Positions 28,076 to 40,983 of a stretch of DNA of 64,000 nucleotides are shown here, piece after piece. The position numbers were made by a program, and so were the translations under genes. The DNA comes from Streptomyces fagopyri (GTDB lineage Bacteria; Actinomycetota; Actinomycetes; Streptomycetales; Streptomycetaceae). The stretch lies in contig NZ_CP045643.1 of assembly GCF_009498275.1 (NCBI RefSeq), positions 4,092,001 through 4,156,000 on the forward strand. Direction: 5' to 3'. Position 1 is the stretch's first letter. Every line of letters begins with the position of its first letter. The notes under the pieces were generated by a model. That model was not told the DNA's origin. It saw only the letters and a list, made by a program, of their open reading frames with translations, and did no database searches.

Positions 28076-29998
28076 TCAGACCGCCCTCATCAGCAGGGTC
28101 GCGGCGATGAGGACCGCCGCACCCCCGAACATCGAGACCGCGTAACTGCGGGCATAGCCGTTCTGCAGCTTCCGCAGCCGCCCGGAGAGGCCGCCCATCG
28201 AGGCCGCCGTACCGTTGACGACCCCGTCGACCAGGGTGTGGTCGACGTACACCAGGGAGCGCGTGAGGTGCTCCCCGCCGCGCACCAGCACGACGTGGTT
28301 GAAGTCGTCCTGGAGCAGGTCGCGCCGGGCGGCCCGGGTGAGCAGGGAGCCGCGCGGGGCGACGGCGGGGACGGGCTTGCGCCCGTACTGGAGGTAGGCG
28401 ATTCCGGCGCCCACGACCAGGAGGACCATCGTGGCCAGCGTGACCGTGAGGGCGCTGACGGGCGAGTCGCCCTCCGAGTGCCCGGTGACCGGCTCCAGCC
28501 AGTGCAGGAAGCGGTCGCCGAAGCTGAAGAGGCCACCCGCGAAGACCGAGCCGAAGGCCAGCACGATCATGGGGATCGTCATGGACCGGGGCGACTCGTG
28601 CGGGTGCGGCTCGTGGCCGTCCGCGTCCGGCTGCCAGCGCTTCTCACCGAAGAAGGTCATGAGCATCACGCGCGTCATGTAGTACGCGGTGATCGCCGCG
28701 CCGAGGAGGGCGGCGCCGCCCAGGATCCAGCCCTCGGTACCGCCCTTGGCGAAGGCCGCCTCGATGATCTTGTCCTTGGAGAAGAAGCCCGACAGACCCG
28801 GGAATCCGATGATGGCGAGGTAGCCGAGGCCGAAGGTGAAGAAGGTGACCGGCATGTACTTCCTGAGGCCGCCGTACCTCCGCATGTCGACCTCGTCGTT
28901 CATGCCGTGCATCACCGAACCGGCGCCGAGGAAGAGCCCCGCCTTGAAGAAGCCGTGCGTCACCAGGTGCATGATCGCGAAGACGTAGCCGATGGGGCCG
29001 AGGCCCGCGGCCAGCACCATGTAGCCGATCTGCGACATCGTCGAGCCGGCGAGCGCCTTCTTGATGTCGTCCTTCGCGCAACCGACGATCGCACCGAACA
29101 GCAGGGTGACGGCACCGACCACGGTGACGACCAGCTGCGCGTCGGGCGCGGCGTTGAAGATCGCGCCGGAACGGACGATCAGATAGACGCCGGCCGTCAC
29201 CATCGTCGCGGCGTGGATGAGGGCCGAGACCGGGGTCGGGCCCTCCATCGCGTCCCCGAGCCAGGACTGCAGCGGCACCTGGGCGGACTTGCCGCACGCG
29301 GCGAGCAGCAGCATCAGCGCGACGGCGGTGAGCTTGCCCTCGGTGGCGCCGCCGACCAGCCCCGGGTGTCCCTCGGTGCCGAGCACGGGTCCGAAGGCGA
29401 AGCTGCCGAAGGTGGTGAACATCAGCATGATGGCGATCGACAGGCCCATGTCGCCGACGCGGTTGACCAGGAAGGCCTTCTTCGCGGCGGTGGCGGCGCT
29501 GGGCTTGTGCTGCCAGAAGCCGATCAGCAGGTACGAGGCGAGGCCCACGCCCTCCCAGCCGACGTACAGCAGCAGGTAGTTGTCCGCGAGGACGAGCAGC
29601 AGCATCGCCGCGAGGAACAGGTTCAGATAGCCGAAGAAGCGGCGGCGGCGCTCGTCGTGCTCCATGTACCCGATGGAGTACAGGTGGATCAGTGAGCCGA
29701 CGCCCGTGATGAGCAGGACGAACGTCATCGACAGCTGGTCGAGCTGGAAGGAGACGTCCGCCCGGAAGCCCGCTACGGGGACCCAGCTGAACAGGTGCTG
29801 GCCCAAGGAACGGTCGGCGGCGTTCTTGCCCAGCATGTCGACGAAGAGGACCGCGCCGATCACGAACGAGGCCGCCGCGAGCGCCGTGCCGATCCAGTGG
29901 CCGACAGCGTCGAGCCGCCGGCCGCCGCACAGCAGTACCGCCGCTCCGAGCAGAGGCGCCGCTACCAGCAGCGCAATCAGGTTGTCTGTACTAGTCAC
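28076..29998 (-). CDS. nuoL: NADH-quinone oxidoreductase subunit L
   Basis: 640 residues, the largest membrane subunit. It has [43 protein letters not shown] (essential Lys/Glu region), [19 protein letters not shown] and, toward the C-terminus, the long amphipathic helix region that clamps the antiporter subunits. Length and order are normal for bacterial NuoL. It lies 14 bp downstream of nuoK and 5 bp upstream of nuoM. Confidence 0.97.
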   Translation of the reverse strand: MTSTDNLIALLVAAPLLGAAVLLCGGRRLDAVGHWIGTALAAASFVIGAVLFVDMLGKNAADRSLGQHLFSWVPVAGFRADVSFQLDQLSMTFVLLITGVGSLIHLYSIGYMEHDERRRRFFGYLNLFLAAMLLLVLADNYLLLYVGWEGVGLASYLLIGFWQHKPSAATAAKKAFLVNRVGDMGLSIAIMLMFTTFGSFAFGPVLGTEGHPGLVGGATEGKLTAVALMLLLAACGKSAQVPLQSWLGDAMEGPTPVSALIHAATMVTAGVYLIVRSGAIFNAAPDAQLVVTVVGAVTLLFGAIVGCAKDDIKKALAGSTMSQIGYMVLAAGLGPIGYVFAIMHLVTHGFFKAGLFLGAGSVMHGMNDEVDMRRYGGLRKYMPVTFFTFGLGYLAIIGFPGLSGFFSKDKIIEAAFAKGGTEGWILGGAALLGAAITAYYMTRVMLMTFFGEKRWQPDADGHEPHPHESPRSMTIPMIVLAFGSVFAGGLFSFGDRFLHWLEPVTGHSEGDSPVSALTVTLATMVLLVVGAGIAYLQYGRKPVPAVAPRGSLLTRAARRDLLQDDFNHVVLVRGGEHLTRSLVYVDHTLVDGVVNGTAASMGGLSGRLRKLQNGYARSYAVSMFGGAAVLIAATLLMRAV

Positions 29999-30012
29999 GG
30001 TTCAGCGACCCC

Positions 30013-30312
30013 TTACAGCTTCATCAGGCTGGCGTCGTCGACCGAGGCCGAGTGGCGGGAACGGAACAGCGACACGATGATCGCGAGCCCGACCACGACC
30101 TCCGCGGCGGCGACGACCATCGTGAAGAAGGCGATGATCTGGCCGTCGAGATTGCCGTGCATGCGGGAGAAGACGACGAACGCGAGGTTGCAGGCGTTGA
30201 GCATCAGCTCGACACACATGAACACCACGATCGCGTTGCGCCTGATCAGCACGCCGGTGGCGCCGATCGTGAACAACAGGGCGGCGAGATAGAGGTAGTT
30301 GACCGGATTCAC
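30013..30312 (-). CDS. nuoK: NADH-quinone oxidoreductase subunit K
   Basis: 99 residues with three membrane segments, as usual for Nuo[18 protein letters not shown] carries the conserved intramembrane Glu of the proton channel, and a second Glu is in [15 protein letters not shown]. The GTG start overlaps the nuoJ stop by 4 bases. Confidence 0.97.
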   Translation of the reverse strand: MNPVNYLYLAALLFTIGATGVLIRRNAIVVFMCVELMLNACNLAFVVFSRMHGNLDGQIIAFFTMVVAAAEVVVGLAIIVSLFRSRHSASVDDASLMKL

Positions 30313-31127
30313 TTGGACGCCTCCTCCGTCTTCGTGCGCTCCAGGCGTTCTTCGGCGCGCTGCTCCAGGGCCTTCAGATCGCTCAGCGCCTCGGTGGAGA
30401 CGTCACGGACCTGGCCGCGCTCCCGCAGCGTCTTGTTGACGGTCAGCTCCGAGGGGGTGCCGTCCGGGAGGAGACCCGCGATGTCCACCGCGTTGTGCCG
30501 GGCGTAGACACCCGGGGCCGGCAGCGGCGGCAGGTGCTTGCCCTCGCGCACCCGCTGCTCGGACAGCTCGCGCTGGGTCTTGGGACGCTCGGTGCGCTCC
30601 CGGTGCGTGAGCACCATGGCGCCGACGGCGGCCGTGATGAGCAGCGCGCCGGTGATCTCGAAGGCGAACACGTACTTCGTGAAGATGAGGGCCGCCAGGC
30701 CCTCCACGTTCCCGTTGGCGTTGGCCTTGCCCAGGCCGTTGAACTCCGTCAGGGACGCGTTGCCGATGCCCCCGAGCAGCAGGACGCCGAAGCCGAGACC
30801 ACAGGCCAGGGCCAGCCAGCGCTGCCCCTTGATGGTCTCCTTCAGGGAGTCGGCCGCGGTGACGCCTACGAGCATGACCACGAACAGGAACAGCATCATG
30901 ATCGCGCCGGTGTAGACGACGATCTGTACGACGCCCAGGAAATAGGCGCCGTTGGCGAGGTAGAACACCGCCAGGACGATCATGGTCCCGGCGAGACAGA
31001 GCGCGCTGTGCACGGCCTTCTTCATGAAGACGGTGCACAGGGCGCCGATCACGGCGACGGTGCCGAGAACCCAGAACTGGAAGGCCTCTCCGGTCGAGGT
31101 GGAGTAGGCGGCGAGCTGCGCGCTCAT
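30309..31127 (-). CDS. nuoJ: NADH-quinone oxidoreductase subunit J
   Basis: 272 residues. The first 170 form the five-helix NuoJ core, with [20 protein letters not shown] and [14 protein letters not shown]. The remaining 100 residues are a charged cytoplasmic extension ([19 protein letters not shown], ending in Glu/Lys) much longer than in E. coli, a common actinobacterial feature. ATG overlaps the nuoI stop by 4 bases. Confidence 0.96.
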   Translation of the reverse strand: MSAQLAAYSTSTGEAFQFWVLGTVAVIGALCTVFMKKAVHSALCLAGTMIVLAVFYLANGAYFLGVVQIVVYTGAIMMLFLFVVMLVGVTAADSLKETIKGQRWLALACGLGFGVLLLGGIGNASLTEFNGLGKANANGNVEGLAALIFTKYVFAFEITGALLITAAVGAMVLTHRERTERPKTQRELSEQRVREGKHLPPLPAPGVYARHNAVDIAGLLPDGTPSELTVNKTLRERGQVRDVSTEALSDLKALEQRAEERLERTKTEEASK

Positions 31128-31726
31128 GCGTCCACCCCCTCCTCATCGGGCTTCTCGCCCTTGGAGACGGCCACCTGGCGCACGGTGCCGGGCGCCGCCT
31201 CCGTGACCAGGCCGCGGTAGTAGTCCTGCTCGTCCGTCCCCGGGAAGATCGAGTGCGGCGACTCCACCATGCCCTCCTCCAGACCGGCGAGCAGCTGCTC
31301 CTTGGTGTAGATGAGGTTGGCGCGGCTGCTGTCCGCGAGCTCGAACTCGTTCGTCATCGTCAGCGCGCGCGTGGGGCACGCCTCGATGCACAGACCGCAC
31401 AGGATGCAGCGCGCGTAGTTGATCTGGTAGACGCGGCCGTAGCGCTCACCGGGCGAGTAGCGCTCCTCCTCGGTGTTGTCCGCGCCCTCCACGTAGATGG
31501 CGTCCGCGGGGCAGGCCCACGCGCACAGCTCACAGCCGACGCACTTCTCCAAGCCGTCCGGGTGGCGGTTGAGCTGGTGCCGGCCGTGGAACCGCGGGGC
31601 CGTGGTCTTGTGCTGCTCCGGGTACTGCTCCGTGAGCCGCTTCTTGAACATGGCCTTGAAGGTCACGCCGAAGCCGGCGACGGGGTTCTGGAAACCGGGT
31701 TTGGTCTCCTTCGGCTCCTCAGACAT
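31124..31726 (-). CDS. nuoI: NADH-quinone oxidoreductase subunit I
   Basis: About 200 residues with two 4Fe-4S cluster motifs, [16 protein letters not shown] and [16 protein letters not shown], which hold clusters N6a and N6b between the NADH arm and NuoB. The internal ATG at 31726 is chosen because AAGGAGGGG lies just upstream and it overlaps the end of nuoH by 8 bases. A longer frame from 31798 would extend into the nuoH tail. The C-terminal 60 residues are an acidic extension. Confidence 0.95.
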   Translation of the reverse strand: MSEEPKETKPGFQNPVAGFGVTFKAMFKKRLTEQYPEQHKTTAPRFHGRHQLNRHPDGLEKCVGCELCAWACPADAIYVEGADNTEEERYSPGERYGRVYQINYARCILCGLCIEACPTRALTMTNEFELADSSRANLIYTKEQLLAGLEEGMVESPHSIFPGTDEQDYYRGLVTEAAPGTVRQVAVSKGEKPDEEGVDA

Positions 31727-33101
31727 CTGACCCCTCCTTTCCGTCACGAGATCCGCCGTCCGATCCGTCACTCGCAGTATCGGACCCACCACTGACAATC
31801 AACTCCCGCTCACGGCGCGGGCGGCGCCGCGGCACCGGCGGCAACTCCTGTCCCGGCAGCGGCGGCACCGGGTATCCGCCGGCCATCGGGTCGAAGCCGG
31901 CGGCCTCGGCGGGCGCCTCCCGGTCCTCCGGTTTCTCCCGGAAGATGTCCACGGCGAACGAGATCAGCAGCAGTACGAGGACACCGCCGCCGACGTACAG
32001 CGCGATGTCGGCGAAGTCGTAGTTCTGGTTGCGCAGGGTCCGTACGGTCGCGACGAGCATCAGCCAGACCACGGAGACCGGGATGAGGACCTTCCAGCCG
32101 AGCTTCATCAGCTGGTCGTAGCGGACGCGCGGGAGCGTGCCGCGCAGCCAGATGAAGAAGAACAGCAGCAGCTGCACCTTCACCACGAACCAGAGCATCG
32201 GCCACCAGCCGTGGTTGGCGCCCTCCCAGAAGGTGCTGATCGGCCACGGGGCCCGCCAGCCGCCGAGGAAGAGCGTGGTCGACACGGCCGAGACCGTCAC
32301 CATGTTCACGTACTCGGCGAGCATGAAGAGCGCGAACTTGATGGACGAGTACTCGGTGTTGAAGCCGCCGACGAGGTCGCCCTCGGACTCCGGCATGTCG
32401 AAGGGGGCGCGGTTGGTCTCGCCGACCATCGTGATGATGTAGATCACGAAGGAGACCGGCAGCAGCAGGACGTACCAGCGGTCGTGCTGCTGCTCGACGA
32501 TCGTCGAGGTCGACATCGAGCCGGAGTAAAGGAACACCGAGGCGAACGCGGCGCCCATGGCGATCTCGTAGGAGATCATCTGCGCGCAGGAACGCAGTCC
32601 GCCGAGGAGCGGGTACGTCGAGCCCGAGGACCAGCCCGCGAGGACGATCCCGTAGATGCCGACCGAGGCCACCGCGAGGATGTAGAGCATCGCGATCGGC
32701 AGGTCGGTGAGCTGCATCGTGGTGCGGTGCCCGAAGATCGAGATCTCGTTGCCCGCGGGTCCGAAGGGGATGACCGCGATCGCCATGAAGGCCGGGATGG
32801 CCGCGACGATCGGCGCGAGGATGTAGACCACCTTGTCCGCGCGTTTGACGACGAGGTCTTCCTTGAGCATCAGTTTGACGCCGTCGGCGAGCGACTGGAG
32901 CATCCCCCAGGGGCCGTGCCGGTTCGGGCCGATGCGCAGCTGCATCCAGGCGACGACCTTGCGCTCCCACACGATGGAGAAGAGCACGGTGATCATCAGG
33001 AAGGCGAAGCAGAAGACCGCCTTGACGACGACCAGCCACCAGGGGTCGCGGCCGAACATGGAGAGGTCTTCCGTGGCGAGGTACGACGTGTACGGCGTCA
33101 T
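31719..33101 (-). CDS. nuoH: NADH-quinone oxidoreductase subunit H
   Basis: 460 residues with eight membrane segments and the quinone-chamber signature [35 protein letters not shown], and the Glu-rich loop [20 protein letters not shown]. The first 360 residues match NuoH. A hydrophilic tail of about 85 residues, rich in Pro, Arg and Gly, follows, as in many actinobacterial homologs. NuoH links the membrane arm to NuoB/NuoD. Confidence 0.97.
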   Translation of the reverse strand: MTPYTSYLATEDLSMFGRDPWWLVVVKAVFCFAFLMITVLFSIVWERKVVAWMQLRIGPNRHGPWGMLQSLADGVKLMLKEDLVVKRADKVVYILAPIVAAIPAFMAIAVIPFGPAGNEISIFGHRTTMQLTDLPIAMLYILAVASVGIYGIVLAGWSSGSTYPLLGGLRSCAQMISYEIAMGAAFASVFLYSGSMSTSTIVEQQHDRWYVLLLPVSFVIYIITMVGETNRAPFDMPESEGDLVGGFNTEYSSIKFALFMLAEYVNMVTVSAVSTTLFLGGWRAPWPISTFWEGANHGWWPMLWFVVKVQLLLFFFIWLRGTLPRVRYDQLMKLGWKVLIPVSVVWLMLVATVRTLRNQNYDFADIALYVGGGVLVLLLISFAVDIFREKPEDREAPAEAAGFDPMAGGYPVPPLPGQELPPVPRRRPRRERELIVSGGSDTASDGSDGGSRDGKEGSDV

Positions 33102-35602
33102 GCCTCCACCTCCTTGGGGGCCTCGGTGGCGAGCGTCGCCGGACCGATGCGGACGAGTGCGCCGGGCAGCGCCCCCGTGTCGGAGGCGACGCCCCCGCCG
33201 GCGGAGTTCAGCGGAAGCCAGACCACGCGGTCGGGCATCTCGGTGATCTGCAGCGGCAGGGCGACGGTCCCGGCGCTGCCGGTGACGGCGAGGAGGTCGC
33301 CCTCCTTGACACCCGCCTCGGCGGCCGTGGCGGACGACACGCGCGCGCGTGCCGCGTGCCGCGTCCCGGCGAGCGCCTCGTCGCCCTCCTGGAGACGCCC
33401 TCGGTCGAGCAGCAGCCGGTGACCCGCGAGCACGGCCTCCCCGGCGGCGGGACGCGGCAGCGACGCCGCGATCTCGACGGGTTCGGCGGCCCGCGGCCCG
33501 CCCCAGGCGCCGAGCCGGTCCAGCTCGCCGCGTGTGCTCCGCAGGTCGGGCAGACCGAGGTGTACGTCCATGGCGTCGGCCAGCATCTGCAGCACCCGCG
33601 CGTCGGTGGGTGCCAGGGCGCGGGTCATCTGGTCGGGCTTGAGCGCGGCCTCGAAGAGGCGGGCCCTGCCCTCCCAGTTGAGGAAGGTGCCCGGCTTCTC
33701 GGTGACCGCGGCCACCGGGAGGACGACGTCCGCGTGTTCGGTGACGTCACCGGGACGCAGTTCGAGCGACACCAGGAAGCCGATCTCCGAAAGGGCCGCA
33801 CGCGCGCGTGCCGGGTCGGGCAGGTCATCGACCTCCACACCCGCCACGACCAGGGCCTGGAGTTCGCCGGCCGCGGCGGCCTCGACCATCTGGCCGGTGT
33901 CGCGACCGTAGCGGTGCGGGAGCTGGGAGACGCCCCAGGCGGCGGCGACCTCCTCCCGCGCGCGAGGGTCGGTCGCCGGACGTCCGCCCGGCAGCAGCGA
34001 CGGCAGCGCGCCCGCCTCGATGGCGCCGCGCTCCCCTGCCCGCCGCGGGATCCACGCCAGCGTGGCCCCGGTCGCGGACGCGGCTCGTACGGCGGACGTG
34101 AGCCCGCCGGCCACCGCGGCGAGCCGCTCACCGACGACGATCACCGCGCCCTCACCGCGCAGTGCCTCGGCGGCCTCGGCGCCGTCGCCCTCCAGACCGA
34201 CCCCGCTCGCGAGGGCGTTCAGCCACTCGGTCTCGGTACCGGGCGCGGCGGGCAGCAGTGTGCCTCCCGCCTTGGCCAGGCCGCGCGTCGCGTGCGTGGC
34301 GAGGGAGAAGCTCCTCTGCCCGTGTCCGCGCCAGGCCTTGCGCAACCGCAGGAAGACTCCGGGCGCCTCCTCCTCGGACTCGAAGCCGACGAGCAGAACC
34401 GCGGGCGCCTTCTCCAGGGACGTGTAGGTGACGCCCGTGCCGTCGAGGTCACGGCCCCGTCCGGCCACCCGGGCGGCCAGGAAGTCGGCCTCCTCGGCGC
34501 TGTGCACGCGCGCGCGGAAGTCGATGTCGTTGGTGTCGAGGGCCACGCGCGCGAACTTGCTGTACGCGTAGGCGTCCTCGACGGTGAGCCGGCCGCCGGT
34601 CAGGACACCGGTCCTGCCCCGGGCCGCCAGCAGCCCCCGGGCCGCGGCCTCCAGGGCTTCCGGCCACGACGCGGGCTCCAGTTCGCCGGAGGCGCCGCGG
34701 ACCAGAGGCGTGTCCAGCCGGTCACGCTGCTGCGCGTACCGGAAGCCGAAACGCCCCTTGTCGCACAGCCACTCCTCGTTGACCTCGGGGTCGGGAGCCG
34801 CGAGGCGTCGCATCACCTTGCCACGCCGGTGATCGGTGCGCGTCGCGCAGCCGCCCGCGCAGTGCTCGCACACCGAGTGCGAGGAGACGAGGTCGAAGGG
34901 GCGGGAGCGGAAGCGGTAGGCCGCCGAGGTCAGCGCTCCGACCGGGCAGATCTGGATCGTGTTCCCGGAGAAGTACGACTCGAAGGGATCGCCCTCGCCG
35001 GTACCGACCTGCTGGAGCGCCCCGCGCTCGATCAGCTCGATCATCGGGTCGCCCGCGATCTGGTTGCTGAACCGGGTGCAGCGGGCGCAGAGCACGCACC
35101 GTTCGCGGTCGAGCAGCACCTGTGTGGAGATCGGGACCGGCTTCTCGTACGTCCGCTTCTTTCCCTCGAAGCGGGAATCGGAGCCGCCGTGCGACATCGC
35201 CTGGTTCTGCAGCGGGCACTCGCCGCCCTTGTCGCAGACCGGGCAGTCCAGCGGGTGGTTGATGAGCAGCAGCTCCATCACCCCGTGCTGGGCCTTCTCG
35301 GCGACGGGCGAGGTGAGCTGTGTCTTCACCACCATCCCGTCCGTGCACGTGATCGTGCAGGACGCCATGGGCTTGCGCTGTCCCTCGACCTCGACGATGC
35401 ACTGACGACAGGCGCCGGCCGGGTCGAGCAGCGGGTGGTCGCAGAAGCGGGGGATCTCGATGCCGAGCTGTTCCGCGGCGCGGATGACCAGGGTGCCCTT
35501 GGCCACGCTGATCTCGGCTCCGTCGATCGTCAGCGAGACGAGATCCTCCGGCGGAACCGCCGCCTCTCCCCCTCCCGAGGGAGCGCTGGTGGTCACCGTC
35601 AT
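33098..35602 (-). CDS. nuoG: NADH-quinone oxidoreductase subunit G
   Basis: 834 residues. An N-terminal 2Fe-2S ferredoxin domain has [15 protein letters not shown]. The His-ligated cluster region is [17 protein letters not shown], followed by the 4Fe-4S motif [14 protein letters not shown] molybdopterin-oxidoreductase-like domain has [17 protein letters not shown], which would hold the extra N7 cluster, and [15 protein letters not shown]. The molybdopterin-like part (about 230-830) is degenerate, as in all NuoG. The ATG at 35602 overlaps the nuoF stop (ATGA); a longer open frame upstream is antisense noise. Start of nuoH overlaps its stop by 4. Confidence 0.97.
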   Translation of the reverse strand: MTVTTSAPSGGGEAAVPPEDLVSLTIDGAEISVAKGTLVIRAAEQLGIEIPRFCDHPLLDPAGACRQCIVEVEGQRKPMASCTITCTDGMVVKTQLTSPVAEKAQHGVMELLLINHPLDCPVCDKGGECPLQNQAMSHGGSDSRFEGKKRTYEKPVPISTQVLLDRERCVLCARCTRFSNQIAGDPMIELIERGALQQVGTGEGDPFESYFSGNTIQICPVGALTSAAYRFRSRPFDLVSSHSVCEHCAGGCATRTDHRRGKVMRRLAAPDPEVNEEWLCDKGRFGFRYAQQRDRLDTPLVRGASGELEPASWPEALEAAARGLLAARGRTGVLTGGRLTVEDAYAYSKFARVALDTNDIDFRARVHSAEEADFLAARVAGRGRDLDGTGVTYTSLEKAPAVLLVGFESEEEAPGVFLRLRKAWRGHGQRSFSLATHATRGLAKAGGTLLPAAPGTETEWLNALASGVGLEGDGAEAAEALRGEGAVIVVGERLAAVAGGLTSAVRAASATGATLAWIPRRAGERGAIEAGALPSLLPGGRPATDPRAREEVAAAWGVSQLPHRYGRDTGQMVEAAAAGELQALVVAGVEVDDLPDPARARAALSEIGFLVSLELRPGDVTEHADVVLPVAAVTEKPGTFLNWEGRARLFEAALKPDQMTRALAPTDARVLQMLADAMDVHLGLPDLRSTRGELDRLGAWGGPRAAEPVEIAASLPRPAAGEAVLAGHRLLLDRGRLQEGDEALAGTRHAARARVSSATAAEAGVKEGDLLAVTGSAGTVALPLQITEMPDRVVWLPLNSAGGGVASDTGALPGALVRIGPATLATEAPKEVEA

Positions 35603-36984
35603 GCGTTCACCTCCGTGTGCTTGTCCGCCCAGGCCGTCGACCTGGCCGGGTCGAAGGGGCAGCCGCGGCCCGTGATGTGCTGCTCGTACTCCTCGCGGAA
35701 GTACTTGAGCGAGGAGAAGATCGGCGAGGCGGCACCGTCGCCGAGGGCGCAGAACGACTTGCCGTTGATGTTGTCGGCGATGTCGTTCAGCTTGTCGAGG
35801 TCGGACATGACGCCCTTGCCGGCCTCGATGTCGCGCAGCAACTGCACGAGCCAGTAGGTCCCTTCGCGGCACGGGGTGCACTTGCCGCAGGACTCGTGCG
35901 CGTAGAACTCGGTCCACCGGGTGACCGCCCGGACGACACAGGTCGTCTCGTCGAAACACTGGAGCGCCTTGGTGCCGAGCATGGAACCGGCGGCGCCCAC
36001 TCCCTCGTAGTCGAGGGGGACGTCGAGGTGTTCCTCGGTGAACATCGGCGTCGAGGAGCCGCCCGGCGTCCAGAACTTCAGCCGGTGTCCCGCGCGCATC
36101 CCGCCGCTCATGTCGAGGAGTTGGCGCAGCGTGATGCCCAGTGGCGCCTCGTACTGGCCGGGGCCGGTGACGTGGCCGCTGAGCGAGTAGAGCGTGAAGC
36201 CCGGGGACTTCTCGCTCCCCATCGACCTGAACCATTCCTTGCCTTTTTGCAGGATTGCGGGAACTGACGCGATCGATTCGACGTTGTTCACCACAGTTGG
36301 GCACGCATAGAGCCCTGCGACGGCTGGGAAAGGGGGACGAAGCCGCGGTTGACCACGGCGGCCTTCGAGCGAGTCGAGCAGCGCGGTCTCCTCACCGCAG
36401 ATGTACGCGCCCGCGCCCGCGTGCACGGTGAGCTGGAGGTCGAGGCCGCTGCCCAGGATGTTCTCGCCGAGGTAGCCGGCCGCGTGGGCCTCACGGACGG
36501 CCTCGTGCAACCGCCGCAGCACGGGGACGACTTCACCGCGGAGATAGATGAAGGCATGCGAAGACCGAATGGCATAACACGCGATCACAATGCCCTCGAT
36601 GAGGCTGTGCGGGTTCGCGAAGAGGAGCGGGATGTCTTTACAGGTACCCGGCTCCGACTCGTCGGCGTTGACAACTAGATAGTGGGGTTTTCCATCACCC
36701 TGCGGAATGAACTGCCACTTCATTCCCGTGGGGAATCCCGCGCCGCCCCGGCCGCGCAGACCGGAGTCCTTGACGTACGCGATCAGGTCGTCCGGCGACA
36801 TGGCCAGCGCCTTGCGCAGCCCCTCGTATCCCTCGTGCCTTCGGTAGACGTCCAGGCTCCAGGACTTCTCCTCGTCCCAGAAGGCCGACAGCACGGGTGC
36901 GAGCAGCTTCTCGGGGCTGGTCCCGCCGTCGCGCTCGAACGCGCTCGCGCGGGCGGTGCCCCCGTTCTCGGGTGCCAAGGTCAT
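35599..36984 (-). CDS. nuoF: NADH-quinone oxidoreductase subunit F
   Basis: 461 residues. The NADH/FMN-binding region is [18 protein letters not shown] with [14 protein letters not shown] and [12 protein letters not shown]. The 4Fe-4S cluster N3 is bound by [12 protein letters not shown] and a later Cys near SFCALGDGA. This is the NADH-oxidising subunit. The ATG shares one base with the nuoE stop. Two stretches (about 36,235-36,330 and 36,545-36,725) use codons rare in the rest of the window (AAA, TAT, ATT, GTT, CTA), although the protein sequence there is perfectly conserved NuoF. Confidence 0.97.
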   Translation of the reverse strand: MTLAPENGGTARASAFERDGGTSPEKLLAPVLSAFWDEEKSWSLDVYRRHEGYEGLRKALAMSPDDLIAYVKDSGLRGRGGAGFPTGMKWQFIPQGDGKPHYLVVNADESEPGTCKDIPLLFANPHSLIEGIVIACYAIRSSHAFIYLRGEVVPVLRRLHEAVREAHAAGYLGENILGSGLDLQLTVHAGAGAYICGEETALLDSLEGRRGQPRLRPPFPAVAGLYACPTVVNNVESIASVPAILQKGKEWFRSMGSEKSPGFTLYSLSGHVTGPGQYEAPLGITLRQLLDMSGGMRAGHRLKFWTPGGSSTPMFTEEHLDVPLDYEGVGAAGSMLGTKALQCFDETTCVVRAVTRWTEFYAHESCGKCTPCREGTYWLVQLLRDIEAGKGVMSDLDKLNDIADNINGKSFCALGDGAASPIFSSLKYFREEYEQHITGRGCPFDPARSTAWADKHTEVNA

Positions 36985-37826
36985 CACTCCCCCTCCTCGG
37001 CTGTGGGACCCGCCGGGTGCGACGGATCGGAGCCCGACGTGTCCTGCGGCGCGTCGTGCGAGCTGAGGTGCTCGGCCGGCGGCTGGTCCTGCGGGGCGCC
37101 GCCACCGCGCGGATGGACCACGCGCGCGGCACCGCTCTCCCCCTTGGCCAGGCGGAGGCCGATCAGCGAGGCGGGGCCCGCGCTGCCGCTCGCCTCGACG
37201 GCGCCGACGCGCTCGTCGGGGAAGCCCGCCAGGATCCGCGCGGTGTCCTTGAAGGTGCACAGGGGGGCACCGCGGGTGGGCTCGACCGCCGCTCCCGCGC
37301 GCAGGTCGTCGACGAGGCGCTTCGCGGAGGCCACGGTCTGGTTGTCGAAGAACTCCCAGTTGACCATCACGACGGGTGCGAAGTCGCAGGCCGCGTTGCA
37401 CTCGATGTGCTCAAGGGTGACCTTGCCGTCACCGGTGGTCTCGCCGTTGCCGACACCCAGGTGGTCCTGGAGGGCCTCGAAGATGGCGTCGCCGCCCATG
37501 ACCGCGCACAGGGTGTTGGTGCACACACCCACCTGGTAGTCACCGCTCGGCTTGCGCCGGTACATCGAGTAGAAGGTCGCGACCGCGGTGACCTCGGCGG
37601 TGGTCAGGCTCAGCACGTCCGCGCAGAACTGCATCCCCGTGCGCGTGACATGGCCCTCCTCCGCCTGCACGAGGTGCAGCAACGGAAGGAGCGCCGAGCG
37701 GGAGTCCGGGTAGCGGGCGATGATCTCGCGGGCGTCCGCTTCCAGTCGGGTCCGAACGTCGTCCGGGTAGTCGGGCGCGGGCAGTCGGGGCATGCCCAGG
37801 CTGACGCCCTCGGGGGTGGTGGTCAC
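36984..37826 (-). CDS. nuoE: NADH-quinone oxidoreductase subunit E
   Basis: 280 residues. The thioredoxin-like core (about residues 20-180) binds the 2Fe-2S cluster N1a through [10 protein letters not shown] and [17 protein letters not shown]. The last 95 residues are an Ala/Gly/Pro-rich extension absent from E. coli NuoE. The GTG at 37826 overlaps the nuoD stop (GTGA); an internal ATG begins the [12 protein letters not shown] region 36 bases later and is a possible alternative start. Confidence 0.95.
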   Translation of the reverse strand: MTTTPEGVSLGMPRLPAPDYPDDVRTRLEADAREIIARYPDSRSALLPLLHLVQAEEGHVTRTGMQFCADVLSLTTAEVTAVATFYSMYRRKPSGDYQVGVCTNTLCAVMGGDAIFEALQDHLGVGNGETTGDGKVTLEHIECNAACDFAPVVMVNWEFFDNQTVASAKRLVDDLRAGAAVEPTRGAPLCTFKDTARILAGFPDERVGAVEASGSAGPASLIGLRLAKGESGAARVVHPRGGGAPQDQPPAEHLSSHDAPQDTSGSDPSHPAGPTAEEGE

Positions 37827-39157
37827 CGGTCGACGCCTCCCATCACGGGGTCGATGGACGCGACGGCGACGATGACGTCGGCGACCTGGCCGCCCTCGCA
37901 CATCGCCGCCATGGCCTGCAGGTTGGTGAAGGACGGGTCCCGGAAGTGGACCCGGTAGGGGCGGGTGCCTCCGTCGGAGACGACGTGCACCCCGAGTTCG
38001 CCCTTGGGTGACTCGACCGCCGCGTACGCCTGTCCCGGCGGGACGCGGAAGCCTTCGGTCACCAGCTTGAAGTGGTGGATGAGGGCCTCCATGGAGGTGC
38101 CCATGATCTTCTTGATGTGGTCGAGGGAGTTGCCCAGACCGTCGGGGCCGAGCGCGAGCTGTGCGGGCCAGGCGATCTTCTTGTCCGCGACCATGACCGG
38201 CCCCGGCTGGAGCCGGTCCAGACACTGTTCGACGATGTGCAGCGACTGGCGCATCTCCTCCAGGCGGATCAGGAAGCGCCCGTAGGAGTCGCAGGTGTCG
38301 GCGGTCGGGATCTCGAAGTCGTACGTCTCGTAGCCGCAGTACGGCTGGGACTTGCGCAGGTCGTGCGGCAGACCCGCCGAGCGCAGCACGGGTCCGGTGG
38401 CGCCCAGGGCCATGCAGCCGGCCAGGTCGAGATAGCCGACGTCCTGCATACGGGCCTTGAAGATGGGGTTCCCGGTGGCGAGCTTGTCGTACTCGGGGAG
38501 GTTCTTCGTCATCTTCTTCACGAACTCGCGGATCTGGTCCACCGCGCCGGGCGGCAGGTCCTGGGCGAGTCCGCCGGGGCGGATGTACGCGTGGTTCATC
38601 CGCAGGCCGGTGATCAGCTCGTAGATGTCGAGGATCAGTTCGCGGTCGCGGAAGCCGTAGATCATGATCGTGGTGGCGCCGAGCTCCATGCCGCCGGTGG
38701 CGATGCACACCAGGTGGGAGGAGATCCGGTTCAGCTCCATCAGGAGCACCCGGATGATCGAGGCGCGGTCGGGGATCTGGTCCTCGATGCCGAGGAGCTT
38801 CTCGACCCCGAGGCAGTACGCCGTCTCGTTGAAGAACGGCGTCAGGTAGTCCATGCGCGTCACGAACGTGCTGCCCTGGGTCCACGTGCGGTATTCGAGG
38901 TTCTTCTCGATACCGGTGTGGAGGTAGCCGATGCCGCAGCGGGCCTCGGTGACCGTCTCGCCGTCGATCTCCAGGATGAGCCGGAGCACGCCGTGCGTGG
39001 ACGGATGCTGCGGGCCCATGTTGACGATGATGCGCTCGTCGTCGGACCTCGCGGCGGACTGCGCGATCTCGTCCCAGTCGCCACCGGTGACCGTGTAGAC
39101 GGTGCCCTCGGTCGTCTCGCGGGCGGATGCGGCAGAAGAAGGGGTCTGCGTGCTCAT
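37823..39157 (-). CDS. nuoD: NADH-quinone oxidoreductase subunit D
   Basis: 444 residues with the classical 49-kDa/NuoD pattern: [15 protein letters not shown] (quinone-site His), [31 protein letters not shown] and the C-terminal DPVMGGVDR. It forms the ubiquinone/menaquinone head-group pocket with NuoB. The ATG overlaps the nuoC stop by 4 bases. The quinone of Streptomyces is menaquinone, whose biosynthetic genes lie elsewhere in this window. Confidence 0.97.
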   Translation of the reverse strand: MSTQTPSSAASARETTEGTVYTVTGGDWDEIAQSAARSDDERIIVNMGPQHPSTHGVLRLILEIDGETVTEARCGIGYLHTGIEKNLEYRTWTQGSTFVTRMDYLTPFFNETAYCLGVEKLLGIEDQIPDRASIIRVLLMELNRISSHLVCIATGGMELGATTIMIYGFRDRELILDIYELITGLRMNHAYIRPGGLAQDLPPGAVDQIREFVKKMTKNLPEYDKLATGNPIFKARMQDVGYLDLAGCMALGATGPVLRSAGLPHDLRKSQPYCGYETYDFEIPTADTCDSYGRFLIRLEEMRQSLHIVEQCLDRLQPGPVMVADKKIAWPAQLALGPDGLGNSLDHIKKIMGTSMEALIHHFKLVTEGFRVPPGQAYAAVESPKGELGVHVVSDGGTRPYRVHFRDPSFTNLQAMAAMCEGGQVADVIVAVASIDPVMGGVDR

Positions 39158-39896
39158 GAGTACGACCTCCGCTGGTCCGGAGCCGGGATCTGGGCGCCCT
39201 TGTACTCGATGGGGATGCCACCGAGGGGATAGTCCTTGCGCTGCGGGTGGCCCTGCCAGTCGTCCGGCATCATGATCCGCGTCAGCGCCGGGTGGCCGTC
39301 GAAGACCAGGCCGAAGAAGTCGTACGCCTCGCGCTCGTGCCAGTCGTTCGTCGGATAGACGGGAACGAGTGACGGGAGGTGCGGGTCGGCGTCGGGGGCA
39401 CTGACCTCGACGCGGATCAGCCGGTTGTGGGTGATCGAGCGCAGGTGGTAGACGGCGTGCAGCTCGCGGCCCTTGTCGCTGGGGTAGTGCACTGCGCTCA
39501 CGCCCGTGCACAGTTCGAAGCGGAGGGCCGGGTCGTCGCGGAGGGTCTGGGCGACGCGGACCAGGTACTCGCGTTCGATGTGGAAGGTGATCTCGTCGCG
39601 GTCGACGACCGTCTTCTCGATCGCGTTCTCGGGGACGAGTCCCTGTTCCTCCAGCGCGCCCTCCAGTTCGTCGGCGACCTCGTCGAACCAGCCGCCGTAG
39701 GGCCGGCCGGCCGGGCCGGGCAGCCGGACGGAGCGGACCAGGCCGCCGTAGCCGGAGGTGTCGCCGCCGTTGTCGGCGCCGAACATGCCGCGCTGGACGC
39801 GGATCTCCTCGCCACCGTCGCCACGCTGGCCGGGGAGGTTGGACGCGCCGAGGTCCTTCTCCGGGTTCACGCCGTCGCCGGCGCCGTTCGCGTCGC

Positions 39897-39900
<4 letters not shown>
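39154..39900 (-). CDS. nuoC: NADH-quinone oxidoreductase subunit C
   Basis: 248 residues. The 30-kDa-subunit core is recognised by [20 protein letters not shown], the signature [18 protein letters not shown] and [15 protein letters not shown]. An N-terminal region of about 65 residues, rich in Gly and Asp, precedes the core. The GTG at 39900 overlaps the nuoB stop (GTGA). NuoC and NuoD are separate genes here, unlike the fused NuoCD of enterobacteria. Confidence 0.96.
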
Positions 39901-40451
<551 letters not shown>

Positions 40452-40465
40452 GTCTTAAAGGCCCC

Positions 40466-40825
40466 TCAGTCCCATTCCAGGCCGCCGCGCCGCCATACGT
40501 ACGCGTACGCGACGAAGACGGTGAGCACGAAGAGCAGCATCTCCACGAGCCCGAAAACACCCAGGGCGTCGAAGGTGACGGCCCAGGGGTAGAGGAAGAC
40601 GATCTCGATGTCGAAGACGATGAAGAGCATCGCCGTCAGGTAGTACTTGATCGGGAAGCGCCCGCCGCCGGCCGGCGTGGGGGTCGGCTCGATACCGCAC
40701 TCGTAAGCCTCGAGCTTGGCCCGGTTGTATCGCTTTGGACCGATAAGCGTGGCCATGACCACGGAGAAGATCGCAAAGCCTGCCCCGAGGGCTCCCAGTA
40801 CGAGGATCGGCGCATACGCGTTCAC
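40466..40825 (-). CDS. nuoA: NADH-quinone oxidoreductase subunit A
   Basis: 119 residues with three membrane segments and KLEAYECGIEPTPTPAGGGRFP, the NuoA loop with its conserved Cys, then FDIEIVFLYPWAVTF carrying the Asp/Glu pair. It is first of the 14-gene operon. The GTG at 40825 is chosen because AGAGGAGCG lies just upstream and the first helix begins at APILVLG. A longer frame to 40966 has no homology. Confidence 0.95.
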   Translation of the reverse strand: MNAYAPILVLGALGAGFAIFSVVMATLIGPKRYNRAKLEAYECGIEPTPTPAGGGRFPIKYYLTAMLFIVFDIEIVFLYPWAVTFDALGVFGLVEMLLFVLTVFVAYAYVWRRGGLEWD

Positions 40826-40932
40826 GCTCCTCGCTCCTCTCAGTCGGCACTGACTGCTGGCGGTTGTGTCGGGCAAGCACTTCCGCTCACCCGTCCCACG
40901 AACCCCGTGCGTCCCGACGAAGATCGCGTACA

Positions 40933-40948
40933 TGTGAAGCAGGTCACA
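40933..40948 (-). promoter_or_regulatory. Crp-like site in the nuo promoter region
   Basis: TGTGA-AGCAGG-TCACA fits both the enterobacterial CRP half-site rule and GTG(N)6GNCAC. Its near edge lies about 110 bases upstream of nuoA. On the minus strand a TAGGAT -10-like box occurs at 40965-40970; if that promoter is used the Crp site would be just downstream of the start point and would repress. Confidence 0.5.
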
Positions 40949-40983
40949 AGCCCAACTGCCTCGCATCCTATGCCCGCCGGTCT

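Noticed and set aside
35603..36304. N-terminal extension of nuoG into nuoF
   Set aside because: NuoG homology begins at 35602, where ATG overlaps the nuoF stop; the extension is out-of-frame nuoF.
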